The notes: a model not told the origin generated them from the sequence alone. Shown: positions 45,218-55,020, counted from the stretch's first letter. The stretch is DNA of 64,000 nucleotides from Saprospiraceae bacterium (GCA_016712145.1 JADJRO010000001.1:2940939-3004938); one strand, 5' to 3'. Translations and numbers: made by a program.

Positions 45218-45358
45218 TGCCTATAAAAGTACAACAAAATTCAATCACTATTTGTGGAAAATAGTTTAGTTGGATTGAATGCAATTTCAACACACAATTG
45301 AAATCCTGTGAATATAAGATGAAGTTGCAGATCGGATTTTAAATCATGTTAAACGGAT

Positions 45359-45715
45359 TCACTGGTTTATTCTTTTAAGTAAATAGTGATATACATTGAT
45401 TCCATCTTTAGTAACGATGTACGAATCAACAAATGAATAACCATGTTTGGACATAAAATTGAGCGCATCGATCATGCTGTTTAATTCCAGACTTTTACCA
45501 TGTTCATCAACCAACCGGGTATCCTTTTGAGACCAGTATTTTTGTCGCTGGCCAAAATCGATTTCAACGTTCATTTTGGTAGAGAGAAATTTTTCAGTAC
45601 CGACAATCTCAACATAATCAGTTTTAATTGAATCCATAGGAACGCCATTCACTGTTTGACCATGAATGACATTCATTGTGATTAAAAATAATGCAATAAA
45701 CATGCTTTGTTTCAT
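45359..45715 (-). CDS. Small secreted protein, unknown function
   Basis: A 118-residue protein with a signal peptide (cleavage after NVIHG-QT). The mature part contains YVEIVGTEKFLSTKMNVEIDFGQ, a beta-strand pair, and an alpha-helical stretch before YHYLLKRINQ. No family is recognised, and its neighbours give no hint. Confidence 0.65.
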   Translation of the reverse strand: MKQSMFIALFLITMNVIHGQTVNGVPMDSIKTDYVEIVGTEKFLSTKMNVEIDFGQRQKYWSQKDTRLVDEHGKSLELNSMIDALNFMSKHGYSFVDSYIVTKDGINVYHYLLKRINQ

Positions 45716-45908
45716 AAAAAGAATAATTTAATGGAATTAAATAAGCAATAAGAAAACAGCAATTTCACACTGTTTCTACACGACAAAAGAAATCAATTTA
45801 TTTGGTAATTTTTTTAAAAAATCATAGCTTATAAATATACCGGTGTTAAATTTTCAAGCTTAACCGTGAATCTAGTATAATTTTGATCGCAATACTGGAA
45901 CTGAGCTA

Positions 45909-46511
45909 CTACTTAATTAATGCGCTCATTCCATCAAGATTTAATTCATAGATTTTTGTAAGTTTATGATCAGAAATTGCCTGTTTTATCGAGGTGGCAG
46001 TTCCAATTTGCTCTTCAAAAGAATTAATATATGCATCTACTCTGTAGATCGCAGAGAAGTAGCTCTTGTTATTTAAATAATTTTCTAATGATTTTGGAAA
46101 CAGGATAAATGCTTCAGCTGCATTTAATTTATTCGGATTGCTTTCTTGATCAATGCCATGGGATTCTAAGGGATCAGCAAATCGATAATAATGAACTAAT
46201 TGATTATTGACAAAGCCTGCTAAAAACAATTCGCTTGCACTGGAAACGATTAGATTCATTTCACCTGCTTGCTTTTTAACGGAAATGATTTCCAACGATT
46301 GTTTTGTAAACTTGCACAGTGCTACATAATGGTAAGACTCTGAATTATTATTTCCTGGAGGATCCGGATCCACTTCTTTTTGATCCGTATAACTGCTATC
46401 TATTCCAACTTCCGTTGGGATACCTTCCCTGACCTGTTTATTGAGGGTATGACAAGAAGAATTAAAACAGGTCAGGCTAAGTATCAATACGTTTACAATA
46501 AAGGTGTACAT
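45909..46511 (-). CDS. Lipoprotein-like partner of the M64 peptidase
   Basis: A 200-residue protein with a signal peptide and a candidate lipobox at residues 17-20 (NSSC). The region RFADPLESHGID near the middle resembles DDPLEAHSIFD in the 48700 gene, and both are followed by a strand of the type AEAFILFPKSL / ITVKMPKKYD. It sits 43 bases after the M64 metallopeptidase gene on the same strand, so the three genes probably form one operon. Function unknown. Confidence 0.65.
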   Translation of the reverse strand: MYTFIVNVLILSLTCFNSSCHTLNKQVREGIPTEVGIDSSYTDQKEVDPDPPGNNNSESYHYVALCKFTKQSLEIISVKKQAGEMNLIVSSASELFLAGFVNNQLVHYYRFADPLESHGIDQESNPNKLNAAEAFILFPKSLENYLNNKSYFSAIYRVDAYINSFEEQIGTATSIKQAISDHKLTKIYELNLDGMSALIK

Positions 46512-46553
46512 AATTCAGTATGTCCTATTTAAACGTAGCATTCAGGTATTTTA

Positions 46554-48659
46554 TTAGTACCATCCATAATCGTGGTGTTTAAATGCATGGATGTAGCTGT
46601 AATACATAGCTTTTTGGTAAAGTCCAGAAGAACCTGACCACAAATAGCCAAACCAATTGGTATTATAAATAAACAAATGATCTCTACCAGTTGCTCTGCG
46701 ATCCACTGCAATTTTATCTACACCTCCTAAGTTCCATCCACCGATCCAGTCACCTTGTTTTGTGGCTACACTGAGACCGGTACCCGAGGAGATTGCAGTC
46801 CCTAACCATTGGGTGGCCCAATCGCTGGTATTGAAAACATACAAATCTTCTTTTCCATCACCATTAATATCTGCAACAAAGTATTTATCATTATTATTCA
46901 TATTCCAATTTGGCAAATGATCGTCGTAACGAATCACATAATCATAACTACTGCCATTTGATTTTAACATCAGCATATATTCCGGCCCCCAGTTAATTCC
47001 ATTAAATACATAGAGATCATCCTTTCCATCATTATTAAAATCAGCTATGTAATACTGGTCATTGGCTTTGCTGGTCCAACCTGGGAGACTGCCAAAATAT
47101 TCTGCTTCTATACTCAGGCTTGTTCCTGAACTTTGATAAAGCCGGGTAGTCTGTGTATTGGTTTTATACAATACAAATTCTTCTTTATGGTCACCATTGA
47201 GATCTGCAATGTAAAACTTATCCGAACTGGTCAGATAATTACCTGGAAGATATTGATCATAACGTCTGGTAAATTCTAAAGCAGCACCGTTTGATCTTAA
47301 CATACCGACATAACCCATTGACCAATTTGCTGTATTGACTACATAAATATCTTTTTTAGAATCTCCGTTAAAATCAGCGACATAGTATTGGTCACCATTT
47401 CGCATTTCCCATCCTGGTAAGGTATTGTAGTATTTTTTTACACATTCAAAACCACCTGGTATGGATTTAAGTAAGCCCAATCTGGAATTGGCGCCATTTG
47501 GATAAAAGGCGATAAGATCATCTAAACCATCACCGGAAAAGTCACCGGTGAAAAATTTATCCGTGGTTGAAACATTCCAGGTACCTCCCGGGCCCTTTAT
47601 TTTTTTTGTAGTAACATAAGAACTCATCACACGAGTGCCAATTCCATCTCCTGTGAATCCATCAGGTGGTGTTCCGACCAAATAAGCTGAAATGTGATTT
47701 CCATAATGAACTACAACATCTGAGTAATTCGTACCACCAAAGTTTGCTACATATACTTTATTAAAATTATAATTGCTATTGGGTTTATTGCGAACCCAAA
47801 ATTCATCATAACTCGGAGGATTGTGTAAACTGGTATTTCCACGCATGGTGCTATTAGTTGAAGGCCTGTAAATGCATTGGTCTTTGTAACGAGCCCCTTC
47901 AAATGCACCGGTTTGACTTACATTGTATTCAGGAGGGTTTCCAGTTGTGATTGGATTTCTTGCAAATAATTTCCATTTATCAGTAGCCACATTGGTACTT
48001 ACATTGCGTGGACTGGGTTCGCTTCCAGAATAACAACCTGCTTTATCGTATTCATCCGCCAGTCCTCCCACGGAATGTCCTAACTCATGAAACAACACGT
48101 TGTTGGAAGTTGATTTTGTAACGCTGAGTACACTTCCATATGAGCATCCACCAAATCCAGATTGATTTAAAATCATAACGACGTATTCTGCTCCGGCCAA
48201 GCCAACTGCTGTCAATGCAGCATTTATTTTTGAATCAGTATCGGCGGATTTGGTCATCCAACAACAATCCCAACAACCGGAATACCGCATTTTAAAGGGT
48301 GTATTGCGATTGACTGTTGTTTGCGAAGTACAAGAAGCATTTTCTCCGCAGGTATAAACACTTACTCCCGAATCTGTTGAATTCATATTTACCCGGTACA
48401 CATTTAATGCGTCTTGTAATTCTGCAAGAACATTGTCTAATGCACCATTTTCATAAGTAAACATCGCTTTAAAATAATCTGCAACCAAAGTATTAAAATC
48501 ACCTTGTTGTGCTGAGGTAAACCCATCTCCCATAAAGACAATGTCAAATTTATCTGCTGAGGGCCCGTTATAAAGTAAAGTAGTTTTGCTTTGTGAAAAT
48601 AAAGTTGAATTCAAAAAGCAGGCAATTATTAGTATGAGGAAACAAACTGTTGTTTTCAT
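46554..48659 (-). CDS. M64-family metallopeptidase with FG-GAP/VCBS-type repeats
   Basis: A 701-residue secreted protein with a signal peptide to residue 22. The catalytic domain begins DKFDIVFMGDGFTSAQQGDF and contains the zinc motif HELGHSVGGLADEYD at 191-205, characteristic of peptidase family M64 (IgA-peptidase-like). Cysteines cluster around YSGCWDCCW. From about 310 to 650 come six repeats about 55 residues apart, each with a calcium-binding-like D-x-NGD-x-KxD core (ADFNGDSKKDIYVVN, ADINGDGKEDLYVFN), forming a beta-propeller-like adhesive region. No T9SS domain is seen. It likely cleaves extracellular protein. Confidence 0.88.
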   Translation of the reverse strand: MKTTVCFLILIIACFLNSTLFSQSKTTLLYNGPSADKFDIVFMGDGFTSAQQGDFNTLVADYFKAMFTYENGALDNVLAELQDALNVYRVNMNSTDSGVSVYTCGENASCTSQTTVNRNTPFKMRYSGCWDCCWMTKSADTDSKINAALTAVGLAGAEYVVMILNQSGFGGCSYGSVLSVTKSTSNNVLFHELGHSVGGLADEYDKAGCYSGSEPSPRNVSTNVATDKWKLFARNPITTGNPPEYNVSQTGAFEGARYKDQCIYRPSTNSTMRGNTSLHNPPSYDEFWVRNKPNSNYNFNKVYVANFGGTNYSDVVVHYGNHISAYLVGTPPDGFTGDGIGTRVMSSYVTTKKIKGPGGTWNVSTTDKFFTGDFSGDGLDDLIAFYPNGANSRLGLLKSIPGGFECVKKYYNTLPGWEMRNGDQYYVADFNGDSKKDIYVVNTANWSMGYVGMLRSNGAALEFTRRYDQYLPGNYLTSSDKFYIADLNGDHKEEFVLYKTNTQTTRLYQSSGTSLSIEAEYFGSLPGWTSKANDQYYIADFNNDGKDDLYVFNGINWGPEYMLMLKSNGSSYDYVIRYDDHLPNWNMNNNDKYFVADINGDGKEDLYVFNTSDWATQWLGTAISSGTGLSVATKQGDWIGGWNLGGVDKIAVDRRATGRDHLFIYNTNWFGYLWSGSSGLYQKAMYYSYIHAFKHHDYGWY

Positions 48660-48699
48660 TTTTTTAGTTTTAGATATCAGTAATACGTAATGGGTATTT

Positions 48700-49758
48700 T
48701 TAATTTAATTTTCTTTTCTGAATTCGGATATTGCCAAGGTCTAATTTTGATGAGCTGCGTTTTAATTCAAATGCATTATTCAAGTCGCTAAGTTTTAATT
48801 TTTTTAATCGGGTATTTAAATAGATTCTTTCTTTATCCATCTCATTTATTTTTCCGAATTGCAGTTTTAAACGGTTTGAATTTATAAGTTGATCATATTT
48901 TTTAGGCATTTTTACAGTTATGTAGTTTTCATCTTGTTTAAAGGATCCATGTTCAATTTGTTTTTCCGGATCAAAAATGGAATGAGCTTCTAAGGGATCG
49001 TCCAAAGGTTCTACCAATACGATGTCTTCATTTTCAATTCCAATTAATGCATGATCGCCACGAGCGGACTTTTCATCCGGAGCGACATACGCACCCGCTT
49101 CATATGAAGCAGCAACAGCGACGATTCCTGTCTTTGTAATTTTAAAAGTTACAACTAAATGTTCAGGGATGCTAACTGGCGGATTAAGAATTTCTTCTTT
49201 ATCGATAATTGGAGGGATGCCTGGTTTGACTTTAGTTGCGGCCATCATACTTCCTGTTCCAATCAATTTAGGTTTTGTCCTTAAGGCATCATCCCGATTG
49301 CCTACAACTGGTTTAATTCTTAGTTTATCATTTAGATTTTGTAGTTGTCCAGGAGGTACAAGAATGGTGGTGGGTCCAGCAGTTCCACCTGTCATATCTC
49401 CTTCCTGTTTTAGGTCGGTGCTTTGAAACTTCTTGAAGTTATTTTGCTCAAAAGCTGTTTTTTCTGCTTCTTCAGAGAGCCGGTAATAATAATGGTATCG
49501 TGAGGGGATTAACTTCTCCAGTACTTCATCAACAGGTACTGCATTGAAATTACCACTAACCTTGAACGGTCGGTCAAGATCAACAATAAAGAGTTGAAAA
49601 TTTTCCTTCGATAAAGCCTCTAAAAAATCTGCGATTTCAGCATTTTGTGCCATGACCGTAAGCAAATGCTTGTCTGCCTGATATTTTACGCTTAGCTTTT
49701 CTTGTGCGTTTAGTGTAATGCAGCAGCATACAAATGCAATTAACATTGTTGGTTTCAT
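48700..49758 (-). CDS. Secreted protein with STN-like N-terminal domain
   Basis: A 352-residue protein with a signal peptide (to LNAQE). The first domain (about 20-95) with QNAEIADFLEALSKENFQL and VSGNFNAVPVDEVLEKLI looks like the STN/secretin-N-like fold found in outer-membrane receptors and secretins. A Pro/Thr/Lys-rich linker follows. The C-terminal domain contains DDPLEAHSIFDPEK, similar to the 45909 protein. It is the first gene of the probable M64 operon (41 bases before the peptidase). Function unknown. Confidence 0.65.
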   Translation of the reverse strand: MKPTMLIAFVCCCITLNAQEKLSVKYQADKHLLTVMAQNAEIADFLEALSKENFQLFIVDLDRPFKVSGNFNAVPVDEVLEKLIPSRYHYYYRLSEEAEKTAFEQNNFKKFQSTDLKQEGDMTGGTAGPTTILVPPGQLQNLNDKLRIKPVVGNRDDALRTKPKLIGTGSMMAATKVKPGIPPIIDKEEILNPPVSIPEHLVVTFKITKTGIVAVAASYEAGAYVAPDEKSARGDHALIGIENEDIVLVEPLDDPLEAHSIFDPEKQIEHGSFKQDENYITVKMPKKYDQLINSNRLKLQFGKINEMDKERIYLNTRLKKLKLSDLNNAFELKRSSSKLDLGNIRIQKRKLN

Positions 49759-49884
49759 ATGAATAAATATTTTAATAATTAGTAAAAATTAATGTCCAAT
49801 GTGGACCTGGTGAATCAATTTTTAGGCTTGATTTGAGTTTAAAATTCAAATATTCGGATTACATTTTTCTTATTGTTCGTTAAT

Positions 49885-50817
49885 CTATTCAATTTCGGAT
49901 GAGTTAACGAACTTTTTTAGTTGTATTTGATCTAATGGACTTAAAATAGTTAGATTGGATTTTCTGGCTAGATGCAAATACATGGTAGTGGTTTTTTTAC
50001 TTTGGTGTCCCATAAGTGATTGAAGTTCCTGGATACCAAGTCCGGATTCTAAAAGATGTACTGCGAAACAATGTCTAAGGGTTTGGATGGTGATCCGTTT
50101 TTGTATTTTAAGTTTAGTAAGGAATTTTTTAAACATGGATTCCACACTTCTACCGGAGCATGCATTTCCATTTCGACCTTCAAAAAGCCAATCGCTTACA
50201 TAGTATTCATAAATATATTGCTTAAGCAGTTCCAGTATTTTTGGAGACAGTATGGAGTAGTGTGGACCTTTCGTAAAACTCCGTATCAAGATTCTATTGA
50301 GATTGAATTTAATATCTGATAGTTTAAGGTTGATTAATTCACTCAATCGAAGGCCAGAAGAGTAAGTCAACAGAATCATGCATCGGTGTTTCAGATTATG
50401 CATTTCATTGAGAACCAGTTCGAGTTCTTTATTATTGAGGAGTTCAGGTAATTTAAATGTAGTTTTTGGGCGGATGTTGGAGACATTCAAAGGTTTCTGG
50501 AGTATGGTATTAGAATAGTATAAAATTGCATTGAGTGCCTGTTGTTGGGTTGAAACGGACCATTTTTTTTGACGTTGCTTTGATTTAAGATATTGTTCAA
50601 TGATTTGCTCATTTAAATTTAGTTCTGAGGTTTCAATAAGATAACTTATAAACTGAAATAGATGGGAGCGATACGATTTTATAGTGCGCCAACTGTAGTT
50701 ATTGCAAGACAGTTCGTTTTCAATAGTATCCAAAAGCTGATTGAGCATTTTTTTGGATTTTAGGGATTCCATTTCTGAATGAGTGAGCCCTATACCTGGC
50801 ATGTGTAAAAGAATCAT
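49885..50817 (-). CDS. Tyrosine recombinase/integrase (XerC/D-like)
   Basis: A 310-residue site-specific recombinase. The N-terminal core-binding domain (about 25-105, WRTIKSYRSHLFQFISYLIE) is followed by the catalytic domain with Arg I in YSSGLRLSELINLKLSDI, a basic KGPHYSILS loop, the box II segment TIQTLRHCFAVHLLES, LMGHQSKKTTTMYLHL and the Tyr nucleophile in MYLHL. The usual H-x-x-R of box II reads Q-x-x-R here. There is no extra helical patch typical of integron integrases. The upstream gap (50818-51372) contains no gene, only AT-rich DNA and a long hairpin. It is an orphan integrase with no recognisable element around it. Confidence 0.85.
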   Translation of the reverse strand: MILLHMPGIGLTHSEMESLKSKKMLNQLLDTIENELSCNNYSWRTIKSYRSHLFQFISYLIETSELNLNEQIIEQYLKSKQRQKKWSVSTQQQALNAILYYSNTILQKPLNVSNIRPKTTFKLPELLNNKELELVLNEMHNLKHRCMILLTYSSGLRLSELINLKLSDIKFNLNRILIRSFTKGPHYSILSPKILELLKQYIYEYYVSDWLFEGRNGNACSGRSVESMFKKFLTKLKIQKRITIQTLRHCFAVHLLESGLGIQELQSLMGHQSKKTTTMYLHLARKSNLTILSPLDQIQLKKFVNSSEIE

Positions 50818-51310
50818 AGGTATTTATTTTTGTTTTTGAAGAAGGTTTGAACAAATCAAAATTAAATTCCTATTCACGAGGATACTGAGAAGCCCAGTAG
50901 TTTTAGAATGGGTATAAGGTTCTAATTTGTTGAAAATCAAACCATTAATCTAAAATTATGCACCTTAAAATGCTCATTTAGGAGTAGCAGATTGAAACTT
51001 TAGTAGCACACAAGGTTTCTGCTAATTAGCGTTTAAAAGGTAATTGAATATTGAAAGAGAAGTTTGTATTCAGACTTTAATTAAGTCGGATAGATAACTT
51101 GATTCATGGCAGGAAGCAAAAAACAGCTAATTTCCTGATATTTAACTAGTTATAAAAGCCGATGAAGCTCAATTCAAGTATCTAAATTACTATAAAAAAA
51201 TGAAATTGTATTAATTTTATTTTTTTGCAGATCCCCTAAACGATTATATACATTTGAGTAATATGTTAATTTCTGAATTTGAATATTCAGATTGAATTGA
51301 ACTGCAACAG

Positions 51311-51362
51311 GTATTCATAACAAAGCCAATGAAAAAACGTTCATTGGCTTTGTTATGAATAC
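51311..51362. repeat. 23-bp perfect hairpin downstream of the 51373 gene
   Basis: GTATTCATAACAAAGCCAAT plus GAA pairs exactly with its reverse complement at 51340-51362, with a 6-base loop, directly after the stop codon of the lipoprotein gene. No T-run flanks it. It may act as a strong factor-independent terminator variant or stabilise the mRNA end. It lies in the 555-bp gap 50818-51372, which otherwise holds nothing I can interpret. Confidence 0.8.
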
Positions 51363-51372
51363 ATATAGTTGA

Positions 51373-52209
51373 TTACCACCATCTACGGATTAAAATTTCT
51401 CGGGTATTGCCATCGGGTAAGGTGAGTATAGCAATATTATTGCAAATGCCATTTCCATAATCGATGCTCAGTGTTTTGCCTTCTATTGATAGTGTAATTG
51501 AGCCTTCAACAATCCATGGGCAGGTAAATTTGTAAATCAATTTTTTTGAGCTTGTAACTGTAAAATTTGTTCCATTTCTATTTACTCCTGAGGAGGCACT
51601 TAGAATGGACCAAACATCGTCAAGCCGCAGTTCAGGAGTTGCATTTCCATCCAACTGAGTAATAATTTGAGTGGCATTCCAGCCAATTGATTTATTGGAA
51701 GGAAAAATTAAGGTTCTTCCTGATACTGTGCGAAGAAATTCATTTTGACCCGCATTATTTGGCCCTTGGTTTAGTAAAACTACCTTGCCTTGAACGTTTA
51801 CATCATCTATATAAAAATCTTCGTGTTGCACTTCACGAACGGAACCGGCATTGTGGATAGGAGCTGAAATAAAGATAATGAGTTTGCCTTTTCGGATTCG
51901 GTTGTACGCATCTTTAACTCCAGTGGGACCATAGTCAATGGTCAGTGTATTCGGATAGCTGCCTTTGGGATTGGCCCAGCTACGGGTAGGAAACGATCGG
52001 GTGGTCATTGCGATCAGACCCAAATCAATTTGTTCAGTTATTTCTAGTTCATTGGCATCTAATAGATCTTGTTGAGCAGTGAGATCTTCTGAAGCCAGGA
52101 CAAAATTATTGGTTAATTCGTCCCGGTCCTTAACGCAGGAATTCATGAAGACTAAATTAATAACAAGGAACAGAATAAAGATTGCGTTGTGTTTCATAAT
52201 TTCTATCAA
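51373..52209 (-). CDS. Bacteroidota lipoprotein, unknown function
   Basis: A 278-residue lipoprotein; the better start is Met5 (52197). The lipobox is NLVFMNSCVKD. The mature part has segments such as YPNTLTIDYGPTGVKDAYNR, RIRKGKLIIFISA and a series of beta strands including GRTLIFPSNKSIGWNATQII and KLIYKFTCPWIVEGSITL, recalling a family of surface lipoproteins seen across Bacteroidota. The role is not known. Its mRNA end coincides with the long hairpin. Confidence 0.75.
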   Translation of the reverse strand: MIEIMKHNAIFILFLVINLVFMNSCVKDRDELTNNFVLASEDLTAQQDLLDANELEITEQIDLGLIAMTTRSFPTRSWANPKGSYPNTLTIDYGPTGVKDAYNRIRKGKLIIFISAPIHNAGSVREVQHEDFYIDDVNVQGKVVLLNQGPNNAGQNEFLRTVSGRTLIFPSNKSIGWNATQIITQLDGNATPELRLDDVWSILSASSGVNRNGTNFTVTSSKKLIYKFTCPWIVEGSITLSIEGKTLSIDYGNGICNNIAILTLPDGNTREILIRRWW

Positions 52210-52467
52210 TACGGTTTATAAAATTGTATCTTTCGATTAGACTTAACGAGTAACAAAAGGTTTAATGCAGCATTTTACATAATTCAGCATTAAATTATAT
52301 AGAGTGAGACTTAATCTTTTTAATTAGGATAAACAGAAGTATCTTGTTATAACTTCTACTGGGAATGTTTATAAATGTACTGACACTATTAATTTGAATT
52401 TTAAATAGACCATTGAATCAATTGGATTCAATTTTAAAACAGCAAGCATTAAGAAAAGGGATTAAAA

Positions 52468-53070
52468 TTATTTTCCATATTTCAAATGCAAAACCTTTGC
52501 ACGTCCTTTAGAACTAACATTGACTATATAAAGATTGTCATATTCAGAATCTGGAATGTTGCTATATGCATTCGTGCCTGTCAGAATATTGAGTAAGACA
52601 TTGGTGGTATTTGAATGTCCTGCAATGTAAACAACCTGGTTGTGGTATTGATTCAAAAGGGTATTTACCAATTCATCCAATTTAGCAGGGTCATAAATTT
52701 GAGTGGACACTGCATTATTGGATGCAATTTTTGAACTTGTTTCTTTGGTGCGGTTGTAGTTTGTAGAATACACAGCCTGAATTTTAGTATTTTTTAAAAC
52801 TCGGGCCAATTCAGTGGCTCGCTCTTGTCCTACAACGCTGAGAGCTGGATCTGTACCGATCCCAGTAGTTTCAGCATGCCGAGATAAAATAAACGTCGTT
52901 GCAGAATCCTCAATGTATTGTTTTAGAATTACCGTATCTGTTTTATGGATCACTAAGGTATCGGTCACGGTTACTGTTTTTATAATCGTTTCCGGATCTT
53001 TTTCGCATGAAAGGAAAAAGGAGGATATCATTAAGGATACCAAATACATGGTTAATTTATATAAAGGCAT
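52468..53070 (-). CDS. Histidine phosphatase-family lipoprotein
   Basis: A 200-residue protein with a lipobox signal (SSFFLSCEKDP, Cys22). The phosphoglycerate-mutase-like fold is identified by LSRHAETTGIGTDPALS (the RH catalytic motif), VYSTNYNRTKETS and the second histidine in VYIAGHSNTTNVLL. Family members hydrolyse phosphate monoesters through a phosphohistidine. Substrate unknown; location is outer or inner membrane surface facing the periplasm. Confidence 0.85.
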   Translation of the reverse strand: MPLYKLTMYLVSLMISSFFLSCEKDPETIIKTVTVTDTLVIHKTDTVILKQYIEDSATTFILSRHAETTGIGTDPALSVVGQERATELARVLKNTKIQAVYSTNYNRTKETSSKIASNNAVSTQIYDPAKLDELVNTLLNQYHNQVVYIAGHSNTTNVLLNILTGTNAYSNIPDSEYDNLYIVNVSSKGRAKVLHLKYGK

Positions 53071-53334
53071 GGCAAAAGATTTGCGTAAAGGTAAAAATTA
53101 AATATCAGTCACTAGGTATGTTGTAACAAGATCAGCGTAGAATCAATTTGTTAGAATAGGACTCATTTTATTAAATAAGTCATTGAACGGATGCGGAATT
53201 CTTAAGATTAGAATTTTAATAAAAATTAGTGTTTATTTAAAAGATTTTTAATTTTGTTCTTTAATATTTCAAATGAATTATATAGTGACCTTAAATCGGC
53301 TTTTAACAAAAAATTAATTAAAAAACATATTGCA

Positions 53335-54378
53335 ATGAAAAATGTCTATCTGTCTTTATTTTTTACCCTTCTTGGTGGGTTCAGTTTGTATTCCCAAAAT
53401 GTGCTTACAGAAGATTTTATTTTTGATCCTATTGATAGTTTAGAAAATTTAGGCAATTGGTATCGCAGTGGTATAAATTCAGATTTCAATATTAAAGTAG
53501 TTTCTCCTGGACTTGAATATGATGGTTATGTTGGATCGGGTCGTGGGAATTGCAGCCAAATCAAAAATGCGGGTGAAGGGGATGTCATTTTGAGAAGATT
53601 TAGTTCAGACATTACTTCAGGTGCAGCATACATGTCTTTATTATTTAAAGTTGATAGCCTGCCTACAACACTTACACAAGGATACTGTATTTCATTCAAT
53701 CCAAATACCGGTGGCACCAATCTTAATACTGCTTTACATATTAAAAGGCTATCTGATACCAGCTTTAACATGGGCGTTCGGAAGATTGGAAAAGTAGATT
53801 TTAGTACTTCGACTTTTGAAATACATAAAACCTACCTTGTGGTATTAAAATATGCCATTTATCCAGGCACAAGCAATGATTCCTCCAGATTGTATGTATT
53901 TACAAATGGAGTACCCCCTGTAGAACCGAATATTCCACTGGCAGGAACCATCGATGGGGATGATTTCACAGGGCAAGCATTTGTTTGTTTAAGCAATAAT
54001 TATGCACAAACAGGGATGCATGGTTGTGACATTAAAATCGACGGAATTCGGGTAGGCACATCATGGGAAACCAGCGTGTTGGCCGTATTGACATCAGTTG
54101 ACAATGAAAAATCAATCTATGATTTGAAAAACAAGAATTTTCCAAATCCATTTCAAAACAATACAAAAATCAGCTATCAGCTACCTGCAAAAGGATGGGT
54201 AAAAGTTACCATTTACAATACGAATGGAATTCAATGCGCTGAGCTAATTAATAAAATTGAGGAAAGTGGAACGCATGAAGTGGAATGGGATGCAAGCAAT
54301 ATGCCTGCCGGTAATTATTCCTGTTTAATCCAATTTAATGGAAAGGCAATTAGCAATAAATTGTTGTTGGTAAAATAA
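53335..54378 (+). CDS. T9SS type A sorting domain protein
   Basis: A 347-residue secreted protein. The start at 53335 gives a signal peptide, MKNVYLSLFFTLLGGFSLYS; an upstream ATG at 53254 would add 27 residues before it and is unlikely. The body resembles concanavalin-like sandwich proteins (GRGNCSQIKNAGEGDVIL, SRLYVFTNGVPPVEPN). The last 85 residues are the type A sorting domain of the type IX secretion system: NFPNPFQNNTKISYQLP, VKVTIYNTNG and PAGNYSCLIQFNG with K-LLLVK at the end. Surface-exposed or secreted; ligand unknown. Confidence 0.88.
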   Translation: MKNVYLSLFFTLLGGFSLYSQNVLTEDFIFDPIDSLENLGNWYRSGINSDFNIKVVSPGLEYDGYVGSGRGNCSQIKNAGEGDVILRRFSSDITSGAAYMSLLFKVDSLPTTLTQGYCISFNPNTGGTNLNTALHIKRLSDTSFNMGVRKIGKVDFSTSTFEIHKTYLVVLKYAIYPGTSNDSSRLYVFTNGVPPVEPNIPLAGTIDGDDFTGQAFVCLSNNYAQTGMHGCDIKIDGIRVGTSWETSVLAVLTSVDNEKSIYDLKNKNFPNPFQNNTKISYQLPAKGWVKVTIYNTNGIQCAELINKIEESGTHEVEWDASNMPAGNYSCLIQFNGKAISNKLLLVK

Positions 54379-54419
54379 AAGGAATTTTGCTGTTCCTTAA
54401 AGCTATGTAACCTAAAATA

Positions 54420-54453
54420 AAAATCCCCTTATCCGGGAGAATAAGGGGATTTG
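54420..54453. terminator. Hairpin terminator after the T9SS-A gene
   Basis: AAATCCCCTTAT and ATAAGGGGATTT enclose an 8-base loop, 42 bases after the stop. A short T-tail (TTTGTG) is present on the plus strand, so efficiency is uncertain. Confidence 0.75.
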
Positions 54454-54461
54454 TGATTGTT

Positions 54462-54482
54462 GAGGTCGAGAGCGGACTTGAA
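54462..54482 (-). other. Possible tRNA 3'-end fragment (attachment-site remnant)
   Basis: On the minus strand this reads TTCAAGTCCGCTCTCGACCT then C, which looks like a tRNA T-loop 3' half, T-stem strand and acceptor 3' strand. The 5' side of the T-arm and the rest of the tRNA are absent. Such fragments are often left at the ends of integrated elements. It lies exactly where the AT-rich, gene-poor region begins; the gap 54483-55020 shows nothing else. This is a resemblance, not a proven site. Confidence 0.35.
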
Positions 54483-55020
54483 AATATATATTGATTAACA
54501 ATATAATATAATATTTTATATTTATAGGTGCGTTAAGAGGTGCGGTTTTTAAGGATAGAGCATTTATTTTATGGCAATTTTCCATTTTCAGTTTAAGTTA
54601 TCAAATGATAGCAATGCATTCATCTGATATCAAAATCTTGTAACCTACATTTTGGAATTAGTATTAAATAGGGAGGGGTAATTCAAAAGATACCCTATGC
54701 ACTTTATAATAGAAAGGGTTTAACTCAGAAAGCCATGCTCAATTTCAATTTGAAATAGCAATACCTTCGATTTTATAACACGATTCCAATGAATTACCAA
54801 GTTCAATTCTTAAACCTAACATCAAATTATCTTGATTTCACCAAATCTTCTGATTCTGGACGTTCTGATAAGTTTTATACCCTCTACCAGAATATGTGAA
54901 TTAAGAAATTATGATAAAAAGCACTCTTGAGTCTAATCGGTTCATTCAAGCAGCCTGAATTTTTAAAATTAAGGAAAATTACTTATATTTGATTCGTAGC
55001 TAAAGATTTGTCCAACTATT

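Noticed and set aside
49885..50817. Integron integrase IntI
   Set aside because: The protein lacks the extra helical patch between the catalytic motifs that marks integron integrases, and no attC-like sites are adjacent.
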